From: Beroe forskalii
Taxonomy: Eukaryota; Ctenophora; Nuda; Beroida; Beroidae
DNA: 64,000 bases
Direction of reading: 5' to 3'
Assembly: GCA_011033025.1 (NCBI GenBank)
Contig: WFMF01000144.1
Span: forward strand, 310,001 to 374,000
Shown here: piece after piece, positions 35,115 to 46,940 of the stretch
How positions within the stretch are numbered: position 1 is the first letter of the stretch
Layout: each line of letters starts with the position of its first letter
Made by a program: the position numbers and the translations under genes
Notes under the pieces: model-generated
What the model was told of the DNA's origin: nothing
Database searches by the model: none
Seen by the model: the letters and a program-made list of their open reading frames with translations, nothing else

Positions 35115-38100
35115 TGGGTCCTGGTTAGGGCAACATCAAATTGGAAATGATATAGTACTATGTGTTGAACTTGATTGCTTTTAGCATTGACTGAGGGGGA
35201 CCCCATAGTAAAACACTAAGAATGCAAAAATGGATTCAAATCAGATCTACTTCACACCGCTGGTTTACTGCCAGTTTCGAGAATACATCATTGAAAATGA
35301 TGATATTATTTCTCGTCTTCAGAAAACTCCATTTGGTGATAAGCACCTTCCTCAAATTTGATTGTGAAAAGTAGTGTTGTAAAGTGTTGTGATCATCAAT
35401 TGTCAACCACAAGAAAACACTTCCAAAATACAGAGGGTATAAATGCAATTTATGTCGTAGTACTAATGGGTGTCTAAGTGCCTCACCATGGTGAAATTAG
35501 TGTAGATCCTTGCTGTACAGCATGTTTAACAAGGAATCGAAGCTGAGGGGCTCCATACAGGAAATTGCTATAACGACATATATGATTATACAGAAAAGAT
35601 TTGGATTGTACAGGACCTGAGACACAACTAATGAGTTGAATAATGTCACTTTCACAGGCCATGGTCCTTTATCAGAAGCCTTCACTATTTGACAAACTTC
35701 CAACACCATAAGAAAATGAATAAATCACATATCAATCAATATTAAAAATGATCAAAGGTTTAAGAAGGAGAGTGAATATAAGAAGATAGGTGACTAGGTG
35801 AGGAACATATTTTGCAGTATGAAATATAACATTTGAATTATGATTAAAAATATCTGAGTTTTAGAAAAATTCAATAATTTAACAAAAAACTTCCTGTCAG
35901 AATCCATTATAATAAACAATCAGCCCTTGCCTCAATCCGTGTCAAAACGTATGGTGCAAACATCCAAACATTTTTTTTTTTTTAAATTGATTTTTGAAAA
36001 ATCTCCGAAGAGAATGAAATAGTATAAATATATTCTGAGAAAGCACTAGAGGTGCATCACCAATAGTGTATCACAATTTCACAAAGCATCATCAATATAA
36101 TTCATGTTTGAAAAGTAAAATAAAAATATATTATAAGTCCTGAACATTACAAATTAACCAAGTGTTAAAAAAAACAATCCCTGTCATTAAAAATGCCCCA
36201 ATAAGGAATGAAAAGGCCAAAAACGGTCAGATTCACATGAACATACGAACAAGAAAAATGTTACCATTGGTGAATCATGCAAAAAATAGCTGTGTCTACA
36301 GCCCACTGTATGAAAAGAAAAAACAATATGTATGAACTTTCGTTAAAAGAACAGCTGGCACCATAAAACTTGAAAGTTCAAAAGATATTCATAATTCCAT
36401 AATGACCAATGATTCTTGTTGGCTGACACTAGATCCAAGTTCAGCTAATACTCTGCTTTTGGTATGAGATTGAGGTCCAGTGTCTCCATTTCTGCTGCTA
36501 TGGCTCTTGGTTTACCCCTATAACCTCGCAGTGAAATGACACATGTCTTAAGAAGGTCAAATCTTAAGCGGCGTCTCACAAAGGCAACCGTATCACTGTA
36601 TGATTGTCCTGATTTATTACTGAGTTTCACAGCCAGGTGCTTCAGAAACCTTGCTGCCTCGTTGCCCATCCCACCAGTTGTGCTGAAAACTAGTGGTGTG
36701 AATGTAGCCTTTTCAACCTGAATCACTCTATCATTGTATTTGTTCTTCTTCTCAGTCTCATGTCTCCTATACATCTGGAATAGGCTTGTGTTGGCATTGG
36801 ATTGAGCTTGTGGGTGTAATACCCTTATATCTGTAAATGCTCTATCCAATGGCGTCCAGAAGCCTCTAGTACTCACGTCTAGCCTTGCCCCATCACTAAC
36901 ATCTGTCCCTCTTTGCAGCTGCTCAGTGGTTACAGGTATAAGGCTTGGTTCCAATACTGTATCTTTGCACACCTGTTCAATCAGCTTTGCAATAGTGCTT
37001 TTCAGTGAGTCATGTCTTAGGGAGATGTAGCCACCAAGCTTACATGTTAGACAATGATTTATTGTGCTTGGTGCACCACATACACATAGTGTAGGCCTGT
37101 TTAGTGAGCTGAGAGTCAGGTTATATCTTAGACTGATTGCATCTTGGAATTCCTGCTTATTCAACAAAAATCCATATTCTTTCAAGGGTAATGATGTTAA
37201 CCATGATGAAGCCCCCTTCTCTGAAAGTAATTCCAGTTGACGCTGTACAAGAGGACTGAGCTCCTTCTCCAGTTCTCTTTTATATACATCCAAACATTGA
37301 TGTTATTTTAAATTGTTAATTTTTTGTTGTACTTTGTCACTGTTAATTGCCAGGTTTCACAACTGACAACACTTTAATGAGACACACGAGTTGCCCTAAC
37401 CAGCCCTATAGTGAAAAGATATGCCGCAAAGGTGAATCATTCACTTTTGCGGCATATCTTTTTACTTCATTCATTCTGCTGGCTTTTAATTTCATCTAAC
37501 CAGATGCTCGCGCGGCCTGGTGAATGTTGATGTCAAGGAGCAAACGAAGAAAATTGCAACGCGCGCGTGGTTAGGCATTAGGGAACACTAACGCATTGTT
37601 TGACTGGTCTTACCGTGAATTATCATTTTTACTTCATTTGTATACTGAATAAAGCTGTGTAAGATATGTAAATGAATCAAAAATTAATTTTAGGCCTTGC
37701 CTGGTACGCGCTCACGACTAAGCGCAAAATCAAATTCATAATTTTACGCCGCGCATTTTCTCTTGTAAGTTTGTTACTATATCTGAAATAACTTTGCAAC
37801 GCGCGCAGAGTTTCCGCGCAAGATTAAAATGGGGGCGCGTCGATTTGTCTATTTCGTTAGTTCAACAATTTTGTTTTCCCTTACGTTTATGTGAAGTGTT
37901 CTGAATCGAAATTCGTGAACTTCTCATTAATTTTGAAACACACCGAATTGTAGGAACATCGTTCAATGCAAATTTATTTCATCGGTTGAACTCTACTGCT
38001 TAGATATTTTTTTTAATAACAACTCCCTACTTTCCAATCTTAATGATATCATATATTGTCGCTATAAGTAGCTTTACTTTATTTGTCTCAGGATGTGTTG

Positions 38101-38430
38101 AGGCTGCTCCTCAGAGATCCTGAAGATGATTCATAGCTTTTCATGAAGTCAATTTTAAATCTTAATCTTGGCTGTATAATCACCTTCGTCGCAATAGCAA
38201 CGTCCTGTAAGGAGCCCCTCAGTTTCGATTCCTTGTTTAACATGCCGTAAAGCAAGGATCTACACTGAGTTCACCATGGTTGGGCACTTAGACACACATT
38301 AGTACTTTGACGAAAGCTGGCTTTATACCCTCTGTCTATTGGAAATGTTTCCTTGCGTTTGACAATTGATGTTCACACAGTACTATTTAATTTTCAATTT
38401 GATGTTATATAAGCTAGTCTTTATGTGAGA
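35115..38430. mobile_element. Large inverted repeat around an endonuclease fragment
   Basis: The left segment at 35115-35600 reappears in reverse at about 38195-38425. Shared blocks include GGAGCCCCTCAG, GATTCCTTGTTTAACATGC, AGCAAGGATCTACACT and CAATTTGATGTT. The left arm carries about 250 extra bases. The enclosed 2.6 kb contains the restriction-like endonuclease frame at 36445-37293. The layout suits either a foldback element that captured a retroelement fragment or a retroelement that inserted between old arms. The ends are approximate. Confidence 0.55.
36445..37293 (-). pseudogene. C-terminal restriction-like endonuclease fragment of a retrotransposon
   Basis: The open frame encodes about 282 residues without an in-frame ATG at its start, since it opens from a TAA through a TTG codon. 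It is therefore a 5'-truncated piece. Visible are the leader (SSWLTSLPLKEYGFLLNKQEF), a C-x-C..H-x4-C zinc knuckle (LCVCGAPSTINHCLTC) followed by a RHD motif, and the acidic positions of a PD-(D/E)xK-like fold (GARLDVSTRGFW, AFTDIRVLHP, RVIQVEKATFTPLVFSTTGG). This is the type of C-terminal nuclease found in early-branching non-LTR retrotransposons. No reverse transcriptase is found upstream. The frame is uninterrupted, so insertion is probably fairly recent or the domain is under constraint. The exact clade is uncertain. Confidence 0.65.
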
Positions 38431-38461
38431 GACGAGGCGGAAGAACCGACCATCAAGCACA

Positions 38462-39920
38462 GCTATGATTCGAAACTGTCAGTTGATATTGTGGAGTAGT
38501 TATTTGGCTTGAATCATAATTGTTACTTTCAATGAAAGACAGCAGTTTTATTAAATATATTCATATCTGAATTAAAAAGAAATCTTTCTTCAAGACATCA
38601 ATCGATTTTATAATTCAAGGATGGACATAAATAAATAAACAATAAGTTTATGAATCGAAACTGTCAGTTGATATTGTGGAGTTGTTATTTGGCTTGAATC
38701 ATAATTGTTACTTTCAATGAAAGACAGCAGTTTTATTAAATATAATAAAACAAATAAATTTACATTTAGTAAAAATAAATAAATAAACAATAAGGTTATG
38801 AATCAAAACTGTCAGTTGATATTGTGGAGTAGTTATTTGGCTTGAATCATAATTGTTACTTTCAATGAAAGACAGCAGTTTTATTAAATATAATAAAACA
38901 AATAAATTTACATTTAGTAGCGCATTACACCATAATTTGAACAGTTTAATTCTTTCTTGTCATATGACAATTGTGATTAAGATAAAATCAACGTACAAAC
39001 ATAATAACTTAAATAGTAAAGTAATATTAACAAAGTCAAGATATCTAATAGCACATTAACATGCTAGCTATAGTAATTATGGATTAAGTACTAGGAATGT
39101 AGCAAACTGGACACTTAAAAAACCTACCTATAGCCTATAACTAAGGGTATTATGAAACAATTACCATTATAGTGCTGAGTGGATAAAAAAGAGACAGAAG
39201 AGACTAAACTGTGATAGTGTGATTCATCAGCAGTTACCTTACAGTTGTAAGATTTCCCTGTGATGTAGATGTCTCATCTACCTCTCACAGCTTACAACTG
39301 CAAGTCTGGGCCACCCAGGACTCCGGAATCCTGAGCAACCCAGTTAATGGGGAAGGGAGAGGAAATAGAAAGAGTTCAGAAGAGGTAAAAGATCAATTAG
39401 TGTCTAAATCATGGGAAATATCTAATTTGGGTTGTTGTTCCAAACAATGAAATTCTGACTCACATTGTTATTTCAGCTTTCCTCTTCACTGCCAAATTGA
39501 AAATAAAGCAAATGGCTTAAATTTAGCCTGATATGCCATTTTGAAAATTGTCTAGCATATAATATTCACCCACATAAAGGGTGCTGGCTTCTATGCTATT
39601 AGACCTTCAGAAGGATTCTCATTTCTCAAATGATGCAATCTTTTGAGCGCTGTTTTTATGTCCTAGAATTGTGTTGGTGTAGTTCCAAAAATTTGGTATT
39701 GTATGTGTATTGTACTTTTACTCCTGATCAAGGATGAAGGTGGTAGTTTTACTTGGCCAACATAAGTCAAATCCACAGATGTTAATTGTATCTTCATATG
39801 CTTGATATTTAATAAAACTGCTGTCTTTCATCGAAAGTAACAATTACGATTCAAGCCAAATAACACAAAGCCAAATAACTACTCCACAATATCAACTGAC
39901 AGTTTCGAAACATAACTTTA
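38462..39920. repeat. Three tandem ~165-bp repeats and an inverted copy
   Basis: Copies starting near 38462, 38651 and 38799 share AACTGTCAGTTGATATTGTG and TTTCAATGAAAGACAGCAG. An inverted copy lies at about 39810-39920, followed by a stretch at 39925-40020 that inverts 38100-38160 and repeats 35350-35390. Together they form a nested foldback structure. No gene is seen between 38430 and 40112. Confidence 0.75.
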
Positions 39921-40112
39921 AGATTGACTTTATGAAAAGCTATGAATCATCTTCTGGATCTCCAAGGAGCAGCCTCAACCTGTCCTCAAATTTGATTGTA
40001 TAAAGTAGTGTTGTAAAGTTGAAGTATGAAATTGAATAATAGCTGTAGAAATTGCTCTCTATATTATCATTTATTTAGGGACTGTACAATTTCAAATACT
40101 TCCTTTTATCAG

Positions 40113-43100
40113 ATGATACATCAGTCCTATGCTATAGTTCTCCTCATTACACTCAGTTCACTATTTGGAAGACTCAACTCAGGTTATCAATTTCAGTCAA
40201 TGCTCCAATCTCTAATCTTCTGATCTCATCCATTGATGAATTGTTATTTGTTAATACTTACAATTCATACTGATTAATGATGATTATAGTCTTTGCAACA
40301 AAATAAAAATAAATCTCATTTATAAAAATTATAACATTAATGAACTGAAATGGAGAACGATGTTAAATCAGATTTATTTATTAAAATCAGCTTCTTTAAA
40401 TCTGTCACAGAGACTAAAATCATCATTAATCAGTATCAGTATTTGACTAATAAACAATGATCCAAACATTCAGTTAAGAAACTATGATTCCTATGGATTA
40501 ATTAGGTGCCTTGATGTTTCTGACAATTTAACTTATTAAATTGTTATATCCTATGATTTGATGTATTGAATAAGTAATTGTTTGATGTTATTTATATAGC
40601 CTCTTTATGTCTAAATAATCTGCTATATGAACTGTAGATTTCAGTCGAATTTCAGCTGAAGATGAACATATTGATGTATACTCTATCATTTCAGTCCAAT
40701 ATGAGTTGAACTTCAATGAAGCTTCTTGGAAGGATGCATATCTTAGCTGTAAAATGAAACTTGGCAAGCTTGCTCATATTTATAATGAGGATGAAAACAA
40801 TTATATCAGCAGTTATATGCAGAAAATGATCAAAAGTTACCACTTAGCTGATACACAGCTCTTTTTTGGGCTTGTATATAATGGGTGAGTTGAATTATAT
40901 CAGCAGTTATATGCAGAAAATGATCAAAAGTTACCACTTAGCTGATACACAGCTCTTTTTGGGCTTGTATATAATGGGTGAGTTGAAAAGATATGTATTA
41001 TGGTACCTTAATGATTTAATGAGAAGTAATGGGTAACAAAAGTATTCTATTTTGCTCTATTCCCTAATACCAGTACCTAAGTACTCTTTTAGTTTTGATG
41101 TTTGAATTATAAATAGATGGAATTATGTAATATTTATAATTTCAAAGGTTGATATTTCAATCAGTCACCATCTCCAAATAATTTATCAATAAAGTCAATG
41201 TGATAATGTGGCTTAACATAGAATCTTACTAGTGCATTTTGTGTGTTGATCGTAGCTCCTGTTTAGAATGAAAGTATGTCACTAAATTTTCAGACAAATG
41301 CATCTTTTGAGTGGAGGATGGAGCACCATTCTCTCAGTCTTTCTCAGCATTTCAATCTAATGCTGCTCTTGGAGCTAGTGATAGAACACTGACGATTGAT
41401 AAATATGGGAAGTGGTCTTTGCAGACCTAAATTCAGCACATGGATTTGTTTGCCAGTATAATGGTAAGTGGATTTGTTAGTCAGGTACATGTTTACTTAA
41501 TTAGTTAATTGAATCAATAAAGTAACAACTAACAGGTAGGTTGTGTTAGCTTCTAAAACTGTAGCAAAGTCTACAAAATGGGTAATTATGTTGTCAGTAG
41601 TGTGTAACAAGTTGATAGGAACTGTCACAAGTGTCTTTGCCGTGGGGAACCATCGAGTGCAATCCATTCGTGAGTTTGTTACGTCCAGTGATTGCTTGTA
41701 ATCACTATGATTATAAACAATATATGCGGAAAGATTTATCATATTGAAAGAAAGCTTTATCATTTTATTGAAACTTAAAAATTTCATTCCTTGTCATACT
41801 GTATTGTTTTTTCATGGTAAGTACTAACTACTAACTTAGTAGGTATCGAGTGACTATGGCCATAGAAACCATAGAAACCATGGTAGCCATGGTAACCATA
41901 GTAACCATGGTAGCCATGGTAACCATGGTAGCCATGGTAGCCATGGTAATCATGGTAGCCATGGTAGCCAATAACCATAGTAACCAATAACCATAGTAAC
42001 CATATTAACCACAGTAACCATAGTAACCACAGTAACCATAGTAACCACAGTAACCATAATAATAAAAGTAACCACAGTAACCACGGTAACCATAGTAACT
42101 AAAGTTACCACTTCCCCTCCAGACGTGTGACGCAGATGACACACCGTGTGAGAAGAATGGTGAGACTTACCACAACGACGCCATTATGTCTGATGAAGGG
42201 TGCACCCTGTGTAAATGTGAATCGGGATTGGAAAAGTGTGCCATGAAGGACACGACCGTAAGTTATCGGGCAATAATACTTCATGTCAATAATGTACGAT
42301 ATATTGAAATTGAAAGTCACGATTTTTACAACGGTGACAAGTGGCTTAACTAGGCTTAATATTTAAATGAATTTGCGATATCGAACCGCATTCATGTTCA
42401 TTTCGTCCGCGGTTTTAGCATTTATTCGAAAGTTTGCTTATAATATGCTTGAAAATATAAAATACATTGTCGAACTTAGAAATATCGAAAATCCATAAGC
42501 GTACCTAGAGCTTAATAATGCGAATTTTGATTACTTGAGCCATAATACTATGATCTCTGGAATAGGATTCCTAGGCATGCGATGATGGTAATAATTGCAC
42601 TTGACTTCGCCTCGTGCGATTATTATTGTACTTATAACACTTGGCTTCGCCTCGTGCAGTATGCATTTCTAGGAATCCTATTTTTGTATATAATATTGTA
42701 CAATTGAAAACCCAATAATATTTCAGGAATGTAGGATAGCCCAGGTACTAGGAGGGAATTAGTAGACAACAAAGTACCGTGGTAAAACATTACCGAAACC
42801 GAAGCCCAGGATGAGTCACCGAATCTTGTTAACCGTCCAACCTTTCCTAGAGCGTACATTGCCCAGTTCTACTCGTTAATCTTGTTATACAGTTATATTG
42901 AGATTAATATTGTTTTGATTTGTGTCAAATGTTGGAAAAAACGTCGAACTTTTGGGTTACAATTAGTTTGTCGAGAAGTTTCGTGAATGAAAAATGTTGT
43001 GTATTTTTATTGGCAATGACTGGATTTAAAAGACGTTAATTGTTATCAAGAGTTGTGTTAATGACTTTTATCACTTCAGTTAATTGAATAATTGTTGATG

Positions 43101-43503
43101 GCAGTTTAACTATACCTCAAGTGCCAACAGTGCCTTAAGTGCCAACAGTGCCTAAAGTGCCTACAGTAGGTTTACGTACCGTGCTTGCCACGAGCAGCAA
43201 AGTACACAGCAATTTGAACTGAGACTTGTGAAGGCCATGAAAAGCTGATGTATACGGGTCACTGTACCTTTTTATCAAAATGAAAACAACTGCCGCGCAA
43301 AAGAAATTAATCAGAAATCAAAAATATAAAAAAAACGCAAAACAAGATATCTAATACTCCATACAAGTCTATTTCAGACCGACGACTGTGTCAAAAATTA
43401 CGTCTTTTCGAACGTGTATTCCTGGCTAGTGATTTGTTTCCTGTACATACAACTAGTAACTTCTGAGGAGCTGAGCCCACTTGAGTCATGCATCTCATTG
43501 TAA
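40113..43503 (+). CDS. Secreted C-type lectin plus VWC-domain protein (frame partly broken)
   Basis: Exon 40113-40182 encodes a signal peptide (MIHQSYAIVLLITLSSLFG). Exon 40695-40884 joins it in phase and starts a C-type lectin domain (EASWKDAYLSCKMKLGKLAH, NEDENNYI). Exon 41294-41463 supplies the second half (FEW, DGAPFSQSF, DKYGKWS, HGFVCQYN), but these pieces lie in three frames; breaks at about 41311 and 41417 are next to G and T runs. Exon 42123-42257 is a cysteine-rich VWC-like module (TCDADDTPCEKNGETYHND, CTLCKC). Exon 43378-43503 ends the protein with a hydrophobic stretch (YSWLVICFLYIQLV). Phases do not match between the lectin exons and the VWC exon, so an exon may be missing or these may be two genes. 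The canonical calcium-binding EPN/WND motifs of sugar-binding lectins are not visible. The biological role is unknown. Confidence 0.6.
40799..40985 (+). repeat. Tandem duplication of a lectin exon end and its donor
   Basis: A 93/94-bp unit that includes the last part of the lectin exon and the donor GGGTGAGTTG is present twice in direct tandem. The second copy differs by one T in a T run. Splicing at the first donor keeps the lectin frame; reading into the second copy meets a TGA at once. Confidence 0.9.
41857..42108. repeat. ACCATAGTAACCATGGTAGCC minisatellite
   Basis: Tandem short units based on CCATGGTAACC and CCATAGTAACCACAGTAA fill 250 bp and stop 15 bp before the VWC exon at 42123. They are intronic and keep several frames open by chance. 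Confidence 0.85.
42561..42682. mobile_element. Hairpin MITE in a lectin/VWC-gene intron
   Basis: The arms AATAGGATTCCTAGGCATGC and GCATTTCTAGGAATCCTATT enclose two hairpin units with the CACTTGGCTTCGCCTCGTG core. It is a short member of the hairpin MITE group. Confidence 0.75.
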
Positions 43504-43521
43504 ACGTGACCGCAATCAATG

Positions 43522-43557
43522 GTCACGTGATGAGTTGTCACGTGATGAGCTTATAAA
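43522..43557 (+). promoter_or_regulatory. Candidate promoter: paired CACGTG E-boxes and TATAAA
   Basis: GTCACGTGATGAG occurs twice, 16 bp apart, and TATAAA follows at 43552-43557. The pair begins 18 bp after the stop codon of the upstream lectin/VWC gene and lies 400 bp before the ATG of the next gene, so it is the likely promoter of that gene. GTCACGTGA resembles sites bound by bHLH-zip factors of the MITF/TFEB kind. The assignment is inference. Confidence 0.4.
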
Positions 43558-43956
43558 GTGACTGATCACAATGTTACATCGCGTTCTCCTCAAACAGATC
43601 ACTTTGTCCTTAATTACGAATATTGCACGTATTTCAGTTGTTTTGTGTGTTTTTCCGTGATTGACCGTATAGAAACATTATTCATTTTTATAGCTCTGTC
43701 GGTCGCTGAATTTACTACTTTGTTGCGGGTGAGAATCAGCTCAATAGAATTTGGCCAATCGAAACACTTCATTATCGGGGAGCAACAGTAAAGCATATCA
43801 TGCTCTATATTTTACCATATCATTAAGTTAATCGTCCCGAAATTTAATTGTCAATAAGTTCGATATTTTCAATAAGTTACACTTTCAATAATAAAAATAC
43901 GGAAGACCTTTCCTTCGTAATAATCGTTTTCACGACTAGATAAGATCAGAGTTGTG

Positions 43957-45894
43957 ATGGCAAGACTCGTTCACATCTCACTTTTGATAATGCTGTTGCC
44001 ATTCATTGCTCTGACGGACGATGGTGATTTGACAGCGGATGAACCGGTGGTACTGACTGGGGATGAAGCTGCTTCGACAGAGGGCGAAGCAGCTTCAATG
44101 GGGGATGAAGCGGCTGCACCAAAGAACTCAGATTCAAGTGAGCCCTCAGCCGCAGGGGCATCAGCCGGAGGTGCAGTAGTGCCTGCAGCTCCTCTAGTGC
44201 AACCAGTGATCAAAAAATGTTTTATGCTGAAGGATGATGGCTCAGAAGAAACTGTCGTTTTCAGGATTGGACAGACAATTTCCAGGAAAGGCTGTGAGAA
44301 GTGCACATGTGAGCCTGGTGGTAGTATTGTTTGTGAAGGAGTAAGTATTTCAAACTTTGAATCACAGGATTTGCTGCCATTGACTTCGACTTTTAAATTA
44401 GGGAGGGAAAAAACGTGTAAAGATGCTAAATCTTGGCAAATACAAAATATTGCTTCCAATTCAACTGGCTGCATTTTACAAGCCCTTTGGTTCGAAATTC
44501 AAAAATTCATTCGTTAATATTTCAGGTTTGCATGTCATGCTATCACGATGGCAAAGAAATAAAACATGGGAATGAAATAGCCAAGATATTTGAGAGAGGA
44601 AATGCAGCACATTTTGAAATCTGGACGTGTGACAATGGTAAAAAGCTGTGCAAAGATAACCTGGTATGTTGAACTATAGGCTAGTCTACAGTACTTGTAT
44701 TAATTTAGAAACCTATTTCTCATGAAACAAGAATTACGCCTGCTGTCCTCTTTTGCGGGCGCTTAATTTCCCTCCCCCAGTGCCGTGCAATTTTCTTTGT
44801 AACAGTTTCATTTTGTTGCGTCTTTTGTCTTCTTGATACACATGCACCTATCTGTTATATTTTCAAATCAAACTACAGTACCATTTGGAAACTTGAACTA
44901 AATAATAGATTAGGGACTCGAGATGATTATCTTAGATCATTTATCAGTATCACAATCACACTGCTTTCTTTGAAATTCATGAATGAAGGCAGCTAATAAC
45001 ATCGATTGGTATTTGGGTGATTCTTCCTATCTTTAAAATCATTTACCCGAGATACCCATCCAAACTCTGTTTCGTGCCATATGCTTAGTGCCTTTTTCGA
45101 TATAAACAATCAAGGTGTTTCCTGCACGACCGAGGCTAGCCAAACTACCTTCCATGAGCCTGTGGTCACTTTAATATTTACATTTCGTCACTTGACAACA
45201 AGCATCCTCGTATGAGGATAGAGTACCTGTAAGAAAATTATATATTTTTTAATTTTGAAAATTTATGGTTTTGACGGATGGCAGCATCAATGTTTCGAAG
45301 GGCAGGTAATGAGTATTTTAGTGTCAACACTTGAGTTGGGACAGCCACTACCCAGACATATGATAAAAATTTCAAATTTTGGAACTTGTACATACAACCA
45401 GACACACACATATGCATGCACGATATCATCTGTCAAGACATACACACACAGGTGCAATGCAAATACTGATACTGCCTTCTGATTTGATGTTAGTGTCGTT
45501 TACTACAGAAGAGGTACCAAGTATGTACAAAATTTCTGGGTAGTGGGTACTTTCTTACCCTTGTACCAAATATGAACAAAATTTCTGGGTACTTTCTAAC
45601 CCTTCCTCAATGCCTTTTTGTAAAAAAAAAAAGATTAGGGTAGGGAGATATGATCACCCTCTGGATAGCGTTACACCCTAAATGGTTTTCAACTCCACCA
45701 GACACTGTTTAAAAGGCAAAAGTATCTATTTTTCTCCCTTTATAAACCTATTTAAATTATGCTCCCAGGACAACGACTGTACATATGAGAGTCAAATTCC
45801 AGAAGATTTACAGGTTATAGAAACACATTCTGATGCTGAAGCCACAACTGCTCCGGAAGAAGCACCAAACAGTAATTCTACACTTCCAAATTAA
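43957..45894 (+). CDS. Secreted cysteine-rich VWC-like protein
   Basis: Three exons, all phase 0 (43957-44340, 44526-44663, 45769-45894), give 215 residues. A signal peptide (MARLVHISLLIMLLPFIALT) is followed by an acidic, alanine-rich spacer with imperfect repeats (GDEAASTEGEAASMGDEAA). The cysteine-rich part reads CFMLKDDGSEE, CEKCTCEPGGSIVC, CMSCYHDGKEI, WTCDNGKKLCKDN and DNDCTY, with spacing like von Willebrand C modules. The tail is Thr/Glu-rich without a membrane segment, so the product is probably secreted. It lies 450 bp downstream of another VWC-containing gene in the same orientation, which suggests an old tandem duplication. The ATG at 43957 is chosen because it opens the signal peptide. 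VWC modules often bind BMP-type ligands or matrix, but nothing here shows the partner. Confidence 0.8.
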
Positions 45895-45984
45895 TATTTT
45901 CCCACAGTTCTAATTGACAAACTATGGTTTTATTCTACTTTGATGTTAGTAGGTATTGGATATATGTGTATTGTGTAGTCTTGA

Positions 45985-45990
45985 AATAAA
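45985..45990 (+). terminator. Polyadenylation signal of the VWC-like gene
   Basis: AATAAA lies 91 bp after the stop codon, in the expected range for a 3' end signal. No other AATAAA is closer. Confidence 0.55.
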
Positions 45991-46940
45991 TTTATGATAT
46001 GAATCAATTTGCCAATCAAGCATGGGAAAATCAAAAAACAAACTAAAATCTCATAATTGAATGCTTTTAATTCGTATATTGTTCAGTTGATTATATAAAA
46101 AAATCATTATTCAGTGATAGAGTTTCCTTTTGTCAATTTCCACAATACCACTTAACATACATCTAACAAATAACCCTCCTACAAGATTTTTGCTTGAAAT
46201 TACCTACCAGTCATATTATATGATCATTACATAGTTAAATTGCATGATATCTAATAAATAACTAAAATTTGATTTTATAAAAGAGCAGTTTAAAAGAGCT
46301 TTTATAAAGGAGCATATAGGTAATTCAGATGAGGTTTGTTTGGTCATGGTTTATTCAGTTCCTGGTCAGGGTTTAATCTAATTCCATGGTCTCAGCTGTC
46401 AACATATACCTTTGATAAAGAACTTGGCCCAACATGTCCATTATGAAACTTAACAAGTTTCAGCTTCACCTTGACCATGTAAGTTACAGTATTCAGTATA
46501 ATATACAGTAATATACAGTCATTATTCAGTACCAACACACATTTTAATTTGAACTATTATTTCACCATAAACTTTATTCCACTTACTATGGGAGCAGTAG
46601 GATTGATTAATTTTCCAAATTCAATTCAATTTAATTCAATTAATGGTACATGTACACTATGTAATGAAAATCATTTGATCAATTTATTTCAACTTACAGT
46701 CATTCTGAGAATGGTGTGAAACAGACTTTAGAAGGCCCCATAGGTCATCTGGCTCACAAAGTAAGCCATTAAGTAGGATATCTTCTAGCACAGAACACAG
46801 AGAGTCATCATAAACCTGATGAATCATAATGTCATAAAAGTAAAAGGGCATTCAACAGGATGTGTATATATAAATAGCATAGTGCCACTTAATTAATGTG
46901 CAGACAATAATTAAATTATGAAAATGACAATAATGAAACA

